A stretch of 64,000 nt of DNA from Moritella sp. (lineage in GTDB: Bacteria; Pseudomonadota; Gammaproteobacteria; Enterobacterales; Moritellaceae): assembly GCF_013215705.1 (NCBI RefSeq), contig NZ_JABSQR010000010.1, positions 1 to 64,000 on the forward strand, read 5' to 3'. This document shows positions 9,425 to 18,512 of this stretch, one piece after another. Below the pieces are notes generated by a model. The model saw only the letters and a program-made list of their open reading frames with translations, searched no databases and was not told the DNA's origin. Within the stretch, counting starts at the first letter, position 1. Every line of letters begins with the position of its first letter. A program made the position numbers and the translations under genes.

Positions 9425-10192
9425 CTAATGACTAAATAAAAAATCGACTATTATTTTATTAAATATCATCGGTTTTTCGGCATGTAACCAGTGTCCTGTA
9501 CCTTGTACTAATTTTGCTTTTGCCTGTGGGAAGTATTTGGCGATCGCCGATTTATGCGCATTAGTAATATAATCTGAATTCATCCCCTTGATAAATAACA
9601 CGGGTTTATCATACTGTTTATTCACTTCTGGCCAATCCGAAATAGCGTCGTATTGGGCAATAATTGTGTCTAACGCATAGTAAAAATCAAACTGGCCTTG
9701 GCTATTTTTATATAAGCCTTTGAGCAGGAATTGTTGCACACCAGCTTCTTCAACATGCTCAGCCAGTTTTGCTTGCGCTTCACTGCGGCTGCTGATGTCT
9801 GCTAACTGTATATTTTTTAAACCGGCAAAGACATTGTTATGTCGAGGTGGGTAATTCACTGGTGCAATATCAGCTACCGCCAAACTCGTCACGCGAGTCG
9901 GGAAGTTTAGTGCTGTACGCATCGCAATTTTACCGCCCATTGAATGGCCGACAATGTGCGCTTGTTCAATTGTTAAATGATCCATCAACTGAATAATATC
10001 ATTTGCCATATCATCATAATGCATACTATCATGGCGCATAGATAAGCCATGGTTTCTGACATCAACTGCGATGACTTGATAGTCAGTTTTTAGTTGTTTA
10101 ATTAACATGCCTAAGTTAGTGGCACTGCCAAATAAACCATGGATAACGATAACAGGAACACCCTGACCGTATATTTTGTGATTAAGTAACAT
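9425..10192 (-). CDS. ybfF: Alpha/beta-hydrolase YbfF (acyl-CoA esterase-like)
   Basis: The 255-residue alpha/beta-hydrolase has the oxyanion segment VIHGLFGSATNLG near residue 15, the nucleophile elbow GHSMGG near residue 85 and a late histidine in GTGHWLHAEKP. YbfF of enterics hydrolyses short acyl esters and acyl-CoA in vitro; the physiological substrate is not settled. The start ATG has a GGAGA site at the right distance. It is divergent from seqA as in E. coli and is the first gene of the leftward group that leads to fldA. Confidence 0.92.
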   Translation of the reverse strand: MLLNHKIYGQGVPVIVIHGLFGSATNLGMLIKQLKTDYQVIAVDVRNHGLSMRHDSMHYDDMANDIIQLMDHLTIEQAHIVGHSMGGKIAMRTALNFPTRVTSLAVADIAPVNYPPRHNNVFAGLKNIQLADISSRSEAQAKLAEHVEEAGVQQFLLKGLYKNSQGQFDFYYALDTIIAQYDAISDWPEVNKQYDKPVLFIKGMNSDYITNAHKSAIAKYFPQAKAKLVQGTGHWLHAEKPMIFNKIIVDFLFSH

Positions 10193-10362
10193 ATATCTCT
10201 CCGTTATTGTGGCTGATTCTACCGCAATAATTAGCTTAATGTCGTGTATGAATTGTCGATAAATGCATCACAGAGGTAATATTTTTCTTTTAACCATAGA
10301 GAGAAATCTATTCTCAAGGTATAATTAAACCAAATTTATAAGCAAGGATTTACTAGTTAAAT

Positions 10363-10983
10363 ATGAAAACGATTGAGCTTGAAGACGACCTATATCGTTA
10401 TATTGCTAGTCAAACGAAAGATATTGGCGAAAGTGCATCAGATATTTTACGTCGCTTACTTGATGTATCAACAGATGTTTCTGCAGATTTGACGAATGTT
10501 GAAGCATTGCAGCAGCATGTAGTGGACACCAACAGTGAGACTAAGCAAACGGTAACTAAATCACCGGTAATAGTAGAACCTACACCTGTATCTGCACCTA
10601 TTGTGGTCGATACAGAAGTAGAGGTAGTTAGCCATTCTACATTGCCAACCAGTATCGCTAAGCTTATTAAAAATAAGAAATTTAAAGAAACGACGGTTTC
10701 GGTGACTAAGTTTATTCAGATTTTATCTGTGCTTTATGCTGAAAACCCGAAAGAGTTTGATAGTGCGACTGATATTAAAGGCCGTAAACGTATTTACTTT
10801 GCAAAATCTGAAAGTGAATTGTTAAGTGCTGGTAATACCACGAAGCCGCGTCATATTGAGCATACGCCATATTGGGTTATTACTAATACCAATACGGGAC
10901 GCAAACGTAATATAATTACGCAACTGATGGCTGAAATGGGCTATACCCATGCGTTAATTGATGCTGTAAGCCAATCTATTTAA
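10363..10983 (+). CDS. seqA: Replication initiation negative regulator SeqA
   Basis: The 206-residue protein sequesters hemimethylated GATC sites and so limits re-initiation at oriC. The N-terminal multimerisation domain (KTIELEDDLYRYIASQTKDIGESASDILRRLL) and the C-terminal DNA-binding domain (GRKRIYFAKSE, then TKPRHIEHTPYWVITNTNTGRKRNII) are both intact. The linker (about residues 50-95) is longer and more Val/Thr-rich than in E. coli. Its presence implies Dam methylation in this organism. It is followed after about 100 bases by btuC on the same strand. Confidence 0.96.
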   Translation: MKTIELEDDLYRYIASQTKDIGESASDILRRLLDVSTDVSADLTNVEALQQHVVDTNSETKQTVTKSPVIVEPTPVSAPIVVDTEVEVVSHSTLPTSIAKLIKNKKFKETTVSVTKFIQILSVLYAENPKEFDSATDIKGRKRIYFAKSESELLSAGNTTKPRHIEHTPYWVITNTNTGRKRNIITQLMAEMGYTHALIDAVSQSI

Positions 10984-11081
10984 TTACAGCCTGCTGACAA
11001 GGTATTTGAAATGTGCTTAAGCGTTATGCTGACATTATTTGAAGTGCCTTGTTTGTTTCTTTTAGATCCCCCACTTAAATT

Positions 11082-12101
11082 ATGATCGACCTACTTAAAT
11101 TACAGCGTGCTAGTACGAAAAAAAGTCGAACTACCCTTATCTTGTTATCCATTTTCCTTGTTGCTGTTACTTTTATTTCACTCGCGTCGGGTAACTTTAG
11201 TATTGGTGTCGATGATCTTGTTAATGGTTTATCGCCTTTGCAACAACAAGTATTATTTGAATTACGTCTGCCACGTATTATTACCGCTATTTTGGTCGGT
11301 GCTGCGTTAGCTGTTGCGGGTTGTATTTTACAAGTCTTGCTGGCTAATTCACTCGCCGAGCCTGGTGTGATCGGCATCTCATCGTTTGCCAGTTTGTTTG
11401 CGGTGTTATCGATTGTTTTTCTTGATACCTTGTTCCCACAGTGGGCCGGTCTACAGCATTATATTTTGCCATTATCGGCTTTTATTGGGGCCAGTTTAGT
11501 CACGTATTTACTGTATCAAGTGACCAAAAATAACTTGCCGACGACAAAAATATTATTACTTGGCGTGGCGATTGGCATCTTTTCTGGTGCCATTATGACC
11601 TGGCTGTTGTATTTTTCTGATGACAGTAGCATGCGCCAAATGCTGTACTGGATGATGGGGAATTTAGCTTATGGCGCAGATCTGATTTATATTGCGGTGA
11701 TCCCCTTAAGTTTGAGTTTTATATGGATAATGGGCCGTATTGATGCACTTAATCTTTTACAGTTTGGTGAACAGGGCGCTTTCCAGTCGGGTATTGATGT
11801 GCCTAAATTACGTATTCAGCTTATTTTATGCGTTGCGGTATTAACAGGAATATCTGTTTCAATGGCGGGGGTAATTAGTTTTATCGGTTTAGTTATTCCG
11901 CATATTCTCCGCATATTAGTGACTAGTCAATTACGTTTTCTGGTGCCTGCTTCTGCATTACTTGGGGCGAGTTTTTTATTACTGGCAGACCTGATTGCCC
12001 GCAGTGCATTTGCTACTGCTGAGTTACCTGTTGGGGCCATTACTGCCAGTCTCGGCGCCCCCTTTTTTATCTATTTGCTATTACGTAAGCAAGTAGCTTA
12101 A
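11082..12101 (+). CDS. btuC: Vitamin B12 ABC transporter permease BtuC
   Basis: The 339-residue FecCD-family permease has about ten transmembrane helices and forms the dimeric membrane channel of the BtuCD-F cobalamin importer. Family markers include the ELRLPRIITAILVGAALAVAGCILQ segment near residue 60 and the cytoplasmic coupling region GLVIPHILRIL near residue 260. BtuD follows 28 bases later with an unmistakable BtuD signature, which fixes the substrate assignment. BtuF and BtuB are not in the window. No cobalamin riboswitch is seen in the 98-base gap after seqA. Confidence 0.9.
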   Translation: MIDLLKLQRASTKKSRTTLILLSIFLVAVTFISLASGNFSIGVDDLVNGLSPLQQQVLFELRLPRIITAILVGAALAVAGCILQVLLANSLAEPGVIGISSFASLFAVLSIVFLDTLFPQWAGLQHYILPLSAFIGASLVTYLLYQVTKNNLPTTKILLLGVAIGIFSGAIMTWLLYFSDDSSMRQMLYWMMGNLAYGADLIYIAVIPLSLSFIWIMGRIDALNLLQFGEQGAFQSGIDVPKLRIQLILCVAVLTGISVSMAGVISFIGLVIPHILRILVTSQLRFLVPASALLGASFLLLADLIARSAFATAELPVGAITASLGAPFFIYLLLRKQVA

Positions 12102-12129
12102 TGCATATTAGTATGGATAAAAAAATACG

Positions 12130-12924
12130 ATGAAGAAACCGGCAATATTAACGCTTGTCGACGTTAACTATCAACAACGCTTGTTTGATATCAATATCTC
12201 AATTGATGACGGTGGTTGTTTGTTTTTATTGGGGCCTAACGGTAGTGGTAAAAGCACGTTATTAGCATTGCTTGCAGGTCATACGCAAGCTTGCGATGGC
12301 GAATATCGATTGGCGGAGCGTAGCGTCACTGATTACCCTATTGCCGAATTAGCGCTGCAGCGTGCTTGGCTACCACAAGCATCACCGCCACCGTTTGCGA
12401 TCCCTGTATACCAATTCATTGCGTTAGGCTTACATCCATTGGGGATAAGCTTGGAAGATGAACAAGCTTGTCAGGTGATTAATCAGTTATTATCGCGTTT
12501 GGATATCGCTAAGTTAGTTGAGCGTAATTGTGATCAATTATCCGGTGGTGAATGGCAGCGGGTATTGATTGCCCGTACCTTAGTGCAAGTATCACCGCGA
12601 CTAAATCCACAATCAATGTTGTGCTTGTTAGATGAACCTCTAACAGGACTTGATTTAAAACATCAAATTGAAGTACTGCAAATATTAACTGAACTTTCCG
12701 AGTCTGGTATTACGGTGATTGCCTCTATCCATGATCTTAACCTTGCCCTTAATCATGCCTCTGAAGTGTTATTGTTAAAGGCGGGACGTGTGGTTGGGCA
12801 AGGTGATGCAGCACAAGTATTAACGGTTGATGCCATTAAACAAGTCTATGATGTTGATACCGAGTTGCTGGCGGTTAATGGCCGCCAATTTATTGTATCT
12901 GCAGCGCTGCCTGTATCAGTTTAG
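12130..12924 (+). CDS. btuD: Vitamin B12 ABC transporter ATPase BtuD
   Basis: The 264-residue ABC ATPase energises cobalamin import with BtuC. It has Walker A GPNGSGKST (about residues 34-42), the BtuD-type signature QLSGGEWQRVLIA near residue 139, Walker B CLLDEPLTGLD near residue 170 and the switch histidine in SIHDLN. The W-containing LSGGEWQRV signature is characteristic of BtuD. It lies 28 bases after btuC, so the two are surely cotranscribed, and the PLP enzyme after it may be in the same operon. Confidence 0.93.
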   Translation: MKKPAILTLVDVNYQQRLFDINISIDDGGCLFLLGPNGSGKSTLLALLAGHTQACDGEYRLAERSVTDYPIAELALQRAWLPQASPPPFAIPVYQFIALGLHPLGISLEDEQACQVINQLLSRLDIAKLVERNCDQLSGGEWQRVLIARTLVQVSPRLNPQSMLCLLDEPLTGLDLKHQIEVLQILTELSESGITVIASIHDLNLALNHASEVLLLKAGRVVGQGDAAQVLTVDAIKQVYDVDTELLAVNGRQFIVSAALPVSV

Positions 12925-12964
12925 TTAGACTCTTAACGCTACGTAATAAAACTTGGGAAGCTCT

Positions 12965-13906
12965 ATGCAACTCCGTAATACCCCTGTTGATGAGATCGAA
13001 TTTTTAGGCCATCAAGTTTACGTTAAGCGCGATGATTTATTGGACGTGGCTTTTACCGGTAATAAAGCGCGAAAGTTTTATCACTTTTTACAACAAGATT
13101 TATCATCAGTCGATATCCTTGTCGGTCATGGCTCTGCTCAAGCTAACTCTCTGTATTCCTTGTCTGTATTAGCTAAATTAAAGCAATGTCAGCTGCATTA
13201 TTATGTTGCTCACCTGCCGCAATATCTTACTGATAACCCCCAAGGTAATTATCGTGCAGCATTAGCGTTGGGCGCTAATATTATCGTTGTTGATTCTGAA
13301 TGCATTGTCATTGAGCATATACAGCAGCAAGTATTACCGGCGTTAGTTGCGCAAGGTCTGAGCACGGTGTTCATTCCTGAAGGTGGACGTTGTCAGTATG
13401 CTGAAACGGGATTGAAAATACTTGCCGATGAAATTATGGCGTGGGCGGAATCAAAAGCGTACTCGGATATTCGCGTGGTATTACCTGCTGGCACCGGCAC
13501 TACCGCATTATTTTTACAACAACATTTACCCTTCGAAGTGCAAGCCTGTGCGTGTGTTGGTGGCGATGGTTATTTAAAACAGCAGTTCTTGGAATTGTGC
13601 GCGGATGAATCTTTACATCCAACGATTATCGCAACAGAGAAAAAGTATCACTTTGGTAAACTTTACCTGCCTTTTTATCACATTTGGACGGAGTTAAAAA
13701 AAACCACTAATATCGAGTTTGATTTACTCTACGATCCGCTCGCTTGGTTATGCTTACAGCGGGAGTTTATTGCCGATAATACCAATATAGCTGCAGGGCT
13801 TGAAAGCACCGATAAACGCCCTATTCTTTATATCCACCAAGGTGGATTGCAGGGTAATGAAACCATGATACCGCGTTATTTACGCAAGTTGGCATTGGCA
13901 AAATAA
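12965..13906 (+). CDS. PLP-dependent enzyme, ACC deaminase/D-cysteine desulfhydrase family
   Basis: The protein is a fold-type II PLP enzyme. The probable PLP lysine lies in the segment DDLLDVAFTGNKARKFYHF near residue 30, and glycine-rich phosphate-binding loops are seen in LPAGTGTTALFL near residue 180. The family includes D-cysteine desulfhydrase, ACC deaminase and related proteins of unknown substrate; I cannot choose between them. An in-frame TTG at 12953 would add four residues, but the ATG at 12965 has GGGAAG five bases upstream and is preferred, giving 313 residues. It follows btuD by about 40 bases. Confidence 0.8.
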   Translation: MQLRNTPVDEIEFLGHQVYVKRDDLLDVAFTGNKARKFYHFLQQDLSSVDILVGHGSAQANSLYSLSVLAKLKQCQLHYYVAHLPQYLTDNPQGNYRAALALGANIIVVDSECIVIEHIQQQVLPALVAQGLSTVFIPEGGRCQYAETGLKILADEIMAWAESKAYSDIRVVLPAGTGTTALFLQQHLPFEVQACACVGGDGYLKQQFLELCADESLHPTIIATEKKYHFGKLYLPFYHIWTELKKTTNIEFDLLYDPLAWLCLQREFIADNTNIAAGLESTDKRPILYIHQGGLQGNETMIPRYLRKLALAK

Positions 13907-14012
13907 GATTACGTTGGTTTAACTTTTATTATTTACTATTATTGGTATTTATTATTGGTATTTATTATTGTGCAGCGTACAATCCGCTGCTGCTTTATTA
14001 TAAACATTATTT

Positions 14013-14033
14013 GAAACTGCAAACAGCGGTTTC
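14013..14033 (+). promoter_or_regulatory. Hairpin in the leader of the DUF2750 gene
   Basis: The arms GAAACTGC and GCGGTTTC with a five-base loop lie 13 bases before the ATG. The same arm sequence occurs as a perfect palindrome at 8168-8181. A short duplicated stretch (TATTGGTATTTAT twice) lies just upstream, around 13940-13968. The function is unknown. Confidence 0.35.
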
Positions 14034-14046
14034 TTGAGAGAAGAAT

Positions 14047-14439
14047 ATGACATTTAAAATTCATGACAAGCAAACTGCTGAAGCAGTTGAAAAATCACCT
14101 GAAGCGCGTTTCAACTATTTCATATTTCGTGCGGTTAAGTCTGAAGAAGTATGGACATTAGCGGATGAAAACGGTTTTGTTGTTAGCGAAGCTGACGGTG
14201 AGCGAAGTATCCCTGTTTGGCCACATGCTGAGTTTGCTAGTGAATGGATCCAAGGTGATTGGTCTGCGTGTCAACCGCTTAAAATTGAAATGGGTGCTTG
14301 GCGTAACAACTGGTTACCAGGTCTTGCTGCTGATGGTGTGGTTATTTCAGTATTTCCAAAAGCAGACCAAGAAGTAGTTGTTGTTGATAGTGAAGAGCTT
14401 ATTGCTTCATTTAAAGATGAATACGACGCTCAAAAATAG
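14047..14439 (+). CDS. DUF2750 domain-containing protein
   Basis: The 130-residue soluble acidic protein matches the DUF2750 pattern: an N-terminal RFNYFIFRAVKSEEVWTL segment, a central SIPVWPHAEFASEW motif and a C-terminal WLPGLAADGVVISVFP stretch. No enzymatic motif is visible and the function is unknown. A GAGAGAAGA ribosome-binding region precedes the ATG. It is followed by the tandem pterin-synthase gene after 66 bases and may be cotranscribed with it. Confidence 0.8.
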   Translation: MTFKIHDKQTAEAVEKSPEARFNYFIFRAVKSEEVWTLADENGFVVSEADGERSIPVWPHAEFASEWIQGDWSACQPLKIEMGAWRNNWLPGLAADGVVISVFPKADQEVVVVDSEELIASFKDEYDAQK

Positions 14440-14505
14440 TACTGATATAATAGTACCAACCCAACAGCTTTACCCATTTTAGTTAGCATAAAGGACATAA
14501 TTTAG

Positions 14506-15378
14506 ATGAAATTATTCGTCAAAGATCTTACTGTTATTGATTCGTCAGTATTGGATTATTCACGTGGTATTATTGGCCAGAGTTGGTTAGTGGATATTGT
14601 TCTGCATGGTGACTTAAATGAACAAAGCATGATCCTTGATTTTGGTATTGTTAAAAAGTTAATTAAGTCGACGGTTGATGAACTCGTTGATCATAAATTG
14701 ATCGTACCAGCACATGCTAAATTTTGTGATGTGATGAGTGACGGTGCATTTACCTATGTTGATGCTTGGCGTGAACACAGTGAATCAATTCACTTAGCTT
14801 GCCCTGACCAAGCGTTTGCACTTATCCCCGCAGAGCAAATTACTTTAGCTAGTTTAGAAACGTATTTGACTGAGCAGTTAATGTTACGCCTACCAAATAA
14901 CGTTAAACAGCTAGATGTGAAATTACGTGAAGAAAAAATTGATGGTGCAGATTATTGTTACAGTCATGGTTTACGTAAACATTTAGGTAATTGCCAGCGT
15001 ATTGCGCATGGTCATCGCTCGACGATTGAAATTTTGCGTAATAATGAACGTGATACTGCCCTCGAATTTAGTTGGGCTGAGCGTTGGAGAGACATCTACC
15101 TTGCTGAACATTGCGACATGGTCTCAGCATCTGAATTATCACTTTCACGAGCCGGTATGGCTGCATTAACGCCTGAGCATTACTGCTTTAAATATCAAGC
15201 ACCACAAGGTGAGTTCCAACTTGCGCTTAGCAAATCAATTGTCGAAATTATGCCGACTGAAACGACGGTTGAGAACATTGCCCAGTTTATTGCCGATACA
15301 TTAGCAAAAGACGGCAATGATTCACTGACTGTGTTTGCTTATGAAGGTGTTGGTAAAGGCGCGATTGCTTCTGCTTAA
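14506..15378 (+). CDS. Tandem 6-carboxytetrahydropterin synthase (QueD/PTPS)-like protein
   Basis: The 290-residue protein has two PTPS-like halves; normal QueD is about 120 residues. The N-terminal half (about 1-145) keeps the DFG...LVDH segment (MILDFGIVKK, DELVDHK) and the late Glu (VKLREEKID), but the zinc-histidine HGHS position reads GQSW. The C-terminal half (about 146-290) keeps SHGLRKH, the Cys of GNCQRIAHGH and the HGH pair, but its LDH position reads AEHCDMV. The two halves together would supply one complete zinc/catalytic site set. It may act in queuosine or another pterin pathway, or be a divergent paralogue. A GGACA-type site lies upstream and a strong terminator follows. Confidence 0.72.
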   Translation: MKLFVKDLTVIDSSVLDYSRGIIGQSWLVDIVLHGDLNEQSMILDFGIVKKLIKSTVDELVDHKLIVPAHAKFCDVMSDGAFTYVDAWREHSESIHLACPDQAFALIPAEQITLASLETYLTEQLMLRLPNNVKQLDVKLREEKIDGADYCYSHGLRKHLGNCQRIAHGHRSTIEILRNNERDTALEFSWAERWRDIYLAEHCDMVSASELSLSRAGMAALTPEHYCFKYQAPQGEFQLALSKSIVEIMPTETTVENIAQFIADTLAKDGNDSLTVFAYEGVGKGAIASA

Positions 15379-15421
15379 TCGTCCTTAGCTGAGACGCCAT
15401 TTACAGTTAAAATTAATTAAT

Positions 15422-15471
15422 AAGCCCGTTAGCCACTACACTCATATTGTAGCTGTTAGCGGGCTTTTTTG
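15422..15471 (+). terminator. Terminator after the PTPS-like gene
   Basis: The stem AAGCCCGTTAGC.../GCTGTTAGCGGGCTT carries an inner stem CTACA/TGTAG and is followed by TTTTTT. Confidence 0.9.
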
Positions 15472-15583
15472 TTGTGCTTATCACTGAATCAGGCATAGAT
15501 AATGAACGATTGCGGATAACAGGTGTATTTGTATTTGTTTTCACTTATTATTGAGTTACTTAATTTTGAAATGGAGTTAAAAA

Positions 15584-15937
15584 ATGGCAGAAGAAACGAT
15601 TTTTCGCAAGATCATTGATAAAGAGATCCCAGCCGATATTCTCTACCAAGATGAGTTAGTGACTGCATTTCGTGATATTAATCCCAAAGCATCAACACAT
15701 GTATTAATTATCCCTAATAAGCTGATCCCGACGACGAATGACGTATGCGAAGCAGACGAATTAGTACTTGGGCGTTTGTTTACTGTGGCACGAAAAATTG
15801 CCGAGCAGGAAGGTATCGCTGAAAATGGCTACCGTCTTATCGTTAATTGCAACAAGCATGGTGGACAAGAGGTTTACCATTTACATATGCATCTGGTTGG
15901 TGGCGAACAGCTCGGTGCTATGGTGACTATAAAATAG
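15584..15937 (+). CDS. hinT: HIT-family purine nucleoside phosphoramidase HinT
   Basis: The 117-residue histidine-triad hydrolase has the signature [10 protein letters not shown] near residues 99-108 and the N-terminal [19 protein letters not shown] typical of bacterial HinT. HinT cleaves adenosine phosphoramidates, including aminoacyl-adenylate adducts made by lysyl-tRNA synthetase. The neighbourhood hinT, lipoprotein, kinase and nagZ follows the E. coli hinT-ycfL-lpoB-thiK-nagZ order, which supports the assignment. GGAG lies upstream of the ATG. Confidence 0.95.
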   Translation: MAEETIFRKIIDKEIPADILYQDELVTAFRDINPKASTHVLIIPNKLIPTTNDVCEADELVLGRLFTVARKIAEQEGIAENGYRLIVNCNKHGGQEVYHLHMHLVGGEQLGAMVTIK

Positions 15938-16066
15938 TACGCAATACAATGAGCAAATAAAGTCGGTTTATTGACAGTTCGTCACACCGCATCAAGATGA
16001 CCGCTTATCTCATGACACTTTTTTCGGTCATCTTATTCACTATCAGTAACGTTGGGGGCAGTGTAA

Positions 16067-16573
16067 ATGAAATGGATTCTCACATTAATGTATCTGCTGA
16101 GTGCATTATTCGTTACCGCTTGTACATCACCTGTTCAACAAGTGATGCCAATCCAGCTTGAGACGATGCAAGAACACCCGTTAACCACACAAGTGCGAGC
16201 GCTAAACTGGGTGTTATTGCAGCAACCTTTCTTTGTGCAAGGCACTTTTGAGCATGGTCAACGCCTTTATATTACCTATCCTAATAGTGCGGTTACGCTC
16301 CCAATTACTCATCAAGAACTACAAGGTGCCAGTGCTGAAACACTCGCGCAACTAAACTGGTTTGATATTCAGATTGTCACTGCGCAACAACGCCAGCGTA
16401 GCCACAATACTGATTTTACAGGAAGTACAGAAAGAACAGAGAGTAGTTATTCATTAGTGATTAATATTTTTAAAGTTGAAAATACCAGCAATAAGCATAC
16501 GTTAATGATTAAATTGATTAATAATCGTTTTAATACGGTTGAAGCACAAGTTAGCCGGGTGATCTCATTATGA
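16067..16573 (+). CDS. Putative lipoprotein in the ycfL/lpoB position
   Basis: The 168-residue protein begins with a lipoprotein signal peptide: MKWILTLMYLLSALFVTAC, with the lipobox cysteine at residue 19 followed by Thr-Ser, so outer-membrane sorting is expected. The rest is mostly beta-like with no motif I recognise. In E. coli this interval holds ycfL and lpoB; the protein resembles neither convincingly by eye, although YcfL or COG3417-type relatedness cannot be excluded. It is separated from the kinase gene by only ten bases, so it is probably cotranscribed with it and nagZ. Confidence 0.7.
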   Translation: MKWILTLMYLLSALFVTACTSPVQQVMPIQLETMQEHPLTTQVRALNWVLLQQPFFVQGTFEHGQRLYITYPNSAVTLPITHQELQGASAETLAQLNWFDIQIVTAQQRQRSHNTDFTGSTERTESSYSLVINIFKVENTSNKHTLMIKLINNRFNTVEAQVSRVISL

Positions 16574-16583
16574 CCTTACATAT

Positions 16584-17470
16584 ATGATGAACAAAGCACC
16601 TGAATTTGTCGTGCAATTTAGCCCTGAATCATTTTCTTTAACGCCGGTACTCGGTGGTTTAAGCAATCATAATTATCGATTGCAGTTTCAACAACATGGG
16701 CGGAACCACAGCTACTTTGTCCGCCAGTTTGCTGCGACTTATCTTGGTATGGATAATGCTGTTGAGCTTGAATACGCCGCGCAAATTCAAGCTGCAAATA
16801 TTGGTTTAGCGCCGAACGTTATTGTCCAGCATAAACAGGGGATGATTTGTGATTGGATCACGGGTAAGCATTGGGATAATACTGCGCAAATACGCGATGA
16901 AAACATTGAAAAATTAGCCCAATTAGTCGCCATGCTTCATCAACAACCTACGCCTAACCATCACCTTGATATGGTCGAACGCCTCCAGCATTATGATCAG
17001 ACACTTAATGCTGAATTTAAAACGGTACAACTCGCACAGCAGCTGACACTTGTGATTAATTTAATCGAGCAACATTTACCTGCTAATCGATGGGGTTTTT
17101 GTCATCATGATATGAATCCATTGAATTTTATTGAAAATGAGCAGACTAAGTTATATTTGTTGGATTGGGAATTTGCCGCTGCGGGTCATTGTGATTTTGA
17201 TATTGCCACCTTGTTTCAGACATTCGAGTGGCAAGACGTACAACAGGCGCTGTTTTAAGGTATTACAATCAGTATTATCCCGCCGCGAAAGTGACTTTAG
17301 AGCAATTAGATGTGATGGCGGTTGTCGTGGAAATGATGACGTTGTTGTGGTGTATTGTCATGTATCAACAAGATAAAGATGTCACCTACTTAAGACTATG
17401 GCAACAATCTGAATATGCCATAACAGATAAAATTAACCGATTGAGTAAGGAATTGCAGTGGGACCAGTAG
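16584..17470 (+). pseudogene. Thiamine/choline-kinase-like phosphotransferase, frameshifted
   Basis: An aminoglycoside/choline-kinase fold is clear: a G-loop-like GGLSNHNYRLQF, the catalytic loop FCHHDMNPLNFI and the Mg-binding LLDWEFAAAGHCDFDIA. The first frame stops at 17256-17258 after the residues QQALF. The next frame back (-1) continues LRYYNQYYPAAKVTLEQLDV through to 17470. One extra T in the TTTT run at about 17250-17254 would restore a 295-residue protein that overlaps the nagZ start by 13 bases. The position matches thiK of E. coli, so thiamine kinase is the likeliest function. It may be a true mutation, a sequencing error or, less likely, a -1 slip site. Confidence 0.8.
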
Positions 17471-18471
17471 TAGTAGATGTTAACGGTTATGAATTAACGC
17501 CTGAAGATAAAGAGATCTTAGCGCACCCATTAACGGGCGGATTGATCCTATTTAGTCGGAACTATGGTGATCATGCTCAGTTAACCGCATTAATTAAATC
17601 AATTCGTAACGCCGCTAATGCACCGATTGTGATCTCGGTTGATCACGAAGGTGGCCGCGTGCAACGTTTTCGTGAACAGTTTACCCGGATCCCGGCAATG
17701 GGTAAGATCGCGGAATTATATGCGCATGATCGTGAGACCGCCAAACAGTTTACCCAGCAATGTGGTTGGATGTTAGCCGCTGAGCTATTAGCGTTTGATA
17801 TTGATTTAAGCTTCGCCCCTGTACTTGATTTAGAGCGTGGGAGTCACGTTATCGGCGACCGCTCATTTCATGCCGACCCAAGTTGGGTAACAGACCTGTC
17901 CACACAACTTTGTATTGGTATGCATAAAGCCGGTATGAAAACCACGGGTAAGCACTTTCCGGGTCATGGCAGCGTGTTAGCCGATTCACATATTGCATTG
18001 CCAGTTGATGAACGGAGTCTAGCGGACATAACCGCAACGGATTTATTGCCATTCAAATCCCTTATTGCCGACGCGCAACTTGATGCAATTATGCCTGCCC
18101 ATGTTATTTATCAGCAAGTCGATAGTAAGGCGGCTGGTTTTTCTCAATATTGGTTACAAACAGTGCTAAGACAACAGTTGGGCTTTAAAGGTGCGATTTT
18201 TTCTGATGATTTATCGATGCACGGTGCCAGTGTTGCGGGTAATTATTTAGCGCGTGCGGAGCAGGCGATGTGGGCTGGCTGTAATTTATTGCTGGCATGT
18301 AATGATCGCAAGGGTGTTGAAGCATTACTCGATGGTTTAGATAATAAATTAACCACGGATGATTTTGGCCTTAAGCATACCAGTAATTTTTCATTAGCGG
18401 AGCTTAAAAATAGCCGTTTATGGCAAGATACGGCGACGTCGGTAGCCAAGTTTAATCATCAATTTAGTTAA
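17458..18471 (+). CDS. nagZ: Beta-N-acetylhexosaminidase NagZ
   Basis: The 337-residue family 3 glycoside hydrolase of the cytoplasm removes GlcNAc from anhydromuropeptides in cell-wall recycling. Visible family signatures are VDHEGGRVQRFRE near residue 60, KHFPGHG with the catalytic His near residue 165, and the nucleophile block IFSDDLSMHG (Asp250/251). A GTG start at 17458 is chosen because the resulting N-terminus (MGPVVVDVNGYELTPEDKEI) aligns with the known NagZ start. The gene begins inside the last codons of the upstream kinase frame, suggesting translational coupling that the frameshift would disturb. Confidence 0.96.
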   Translation: MGPVVVDVNGYELTPEDKEILAHPLTGGLILFSRNYGDHAQLTALIKSIRNAANAPIVISVDHEGGRVQRFREQFTRIPAMGKIAELYAHDRETAKQFTQQCGWMLAAELLAFDIDLSFAPVLDLERGSHVIGDRSFHADPSWVTDLSTQLCIGMHKAGMKTTGKHFPGHGSVLADSHIALPVDERSLADITATDLLPFKSLIADAQLDAIMPAHVIYQQVDSKAAGFSQYWLQTVLRQQLGFKGAIFSDDLSMHGASVAGNYLARAEQAMWAGCNLLLACNDRKGVEALLDGLDNKLTTDDFGLKHTSNFSLAELKNSRLWQDTATSVAKFNHQFS

Positions 18472-18512
18472 AATTTAGTTAATCAATGTCATTGGTTAGA
18501 TTGCGTTAATAT

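Noticed and set aside
10984-11081. Cobalamin riboswitch expected before btuCD
   Set aside because: The gap is only 98 bases and I see no B12-box-like core; it is far too short for the usual element of about 200 bases.
17240-17260. Programmed -1 frameshift in the kinase-like gene
   Set aside because: There is a T4 run, but no full slippery heptamer with a clear downstream pseudoknot, and this family is not known to use frameshifting; a mutation or sequencing error is simpler.
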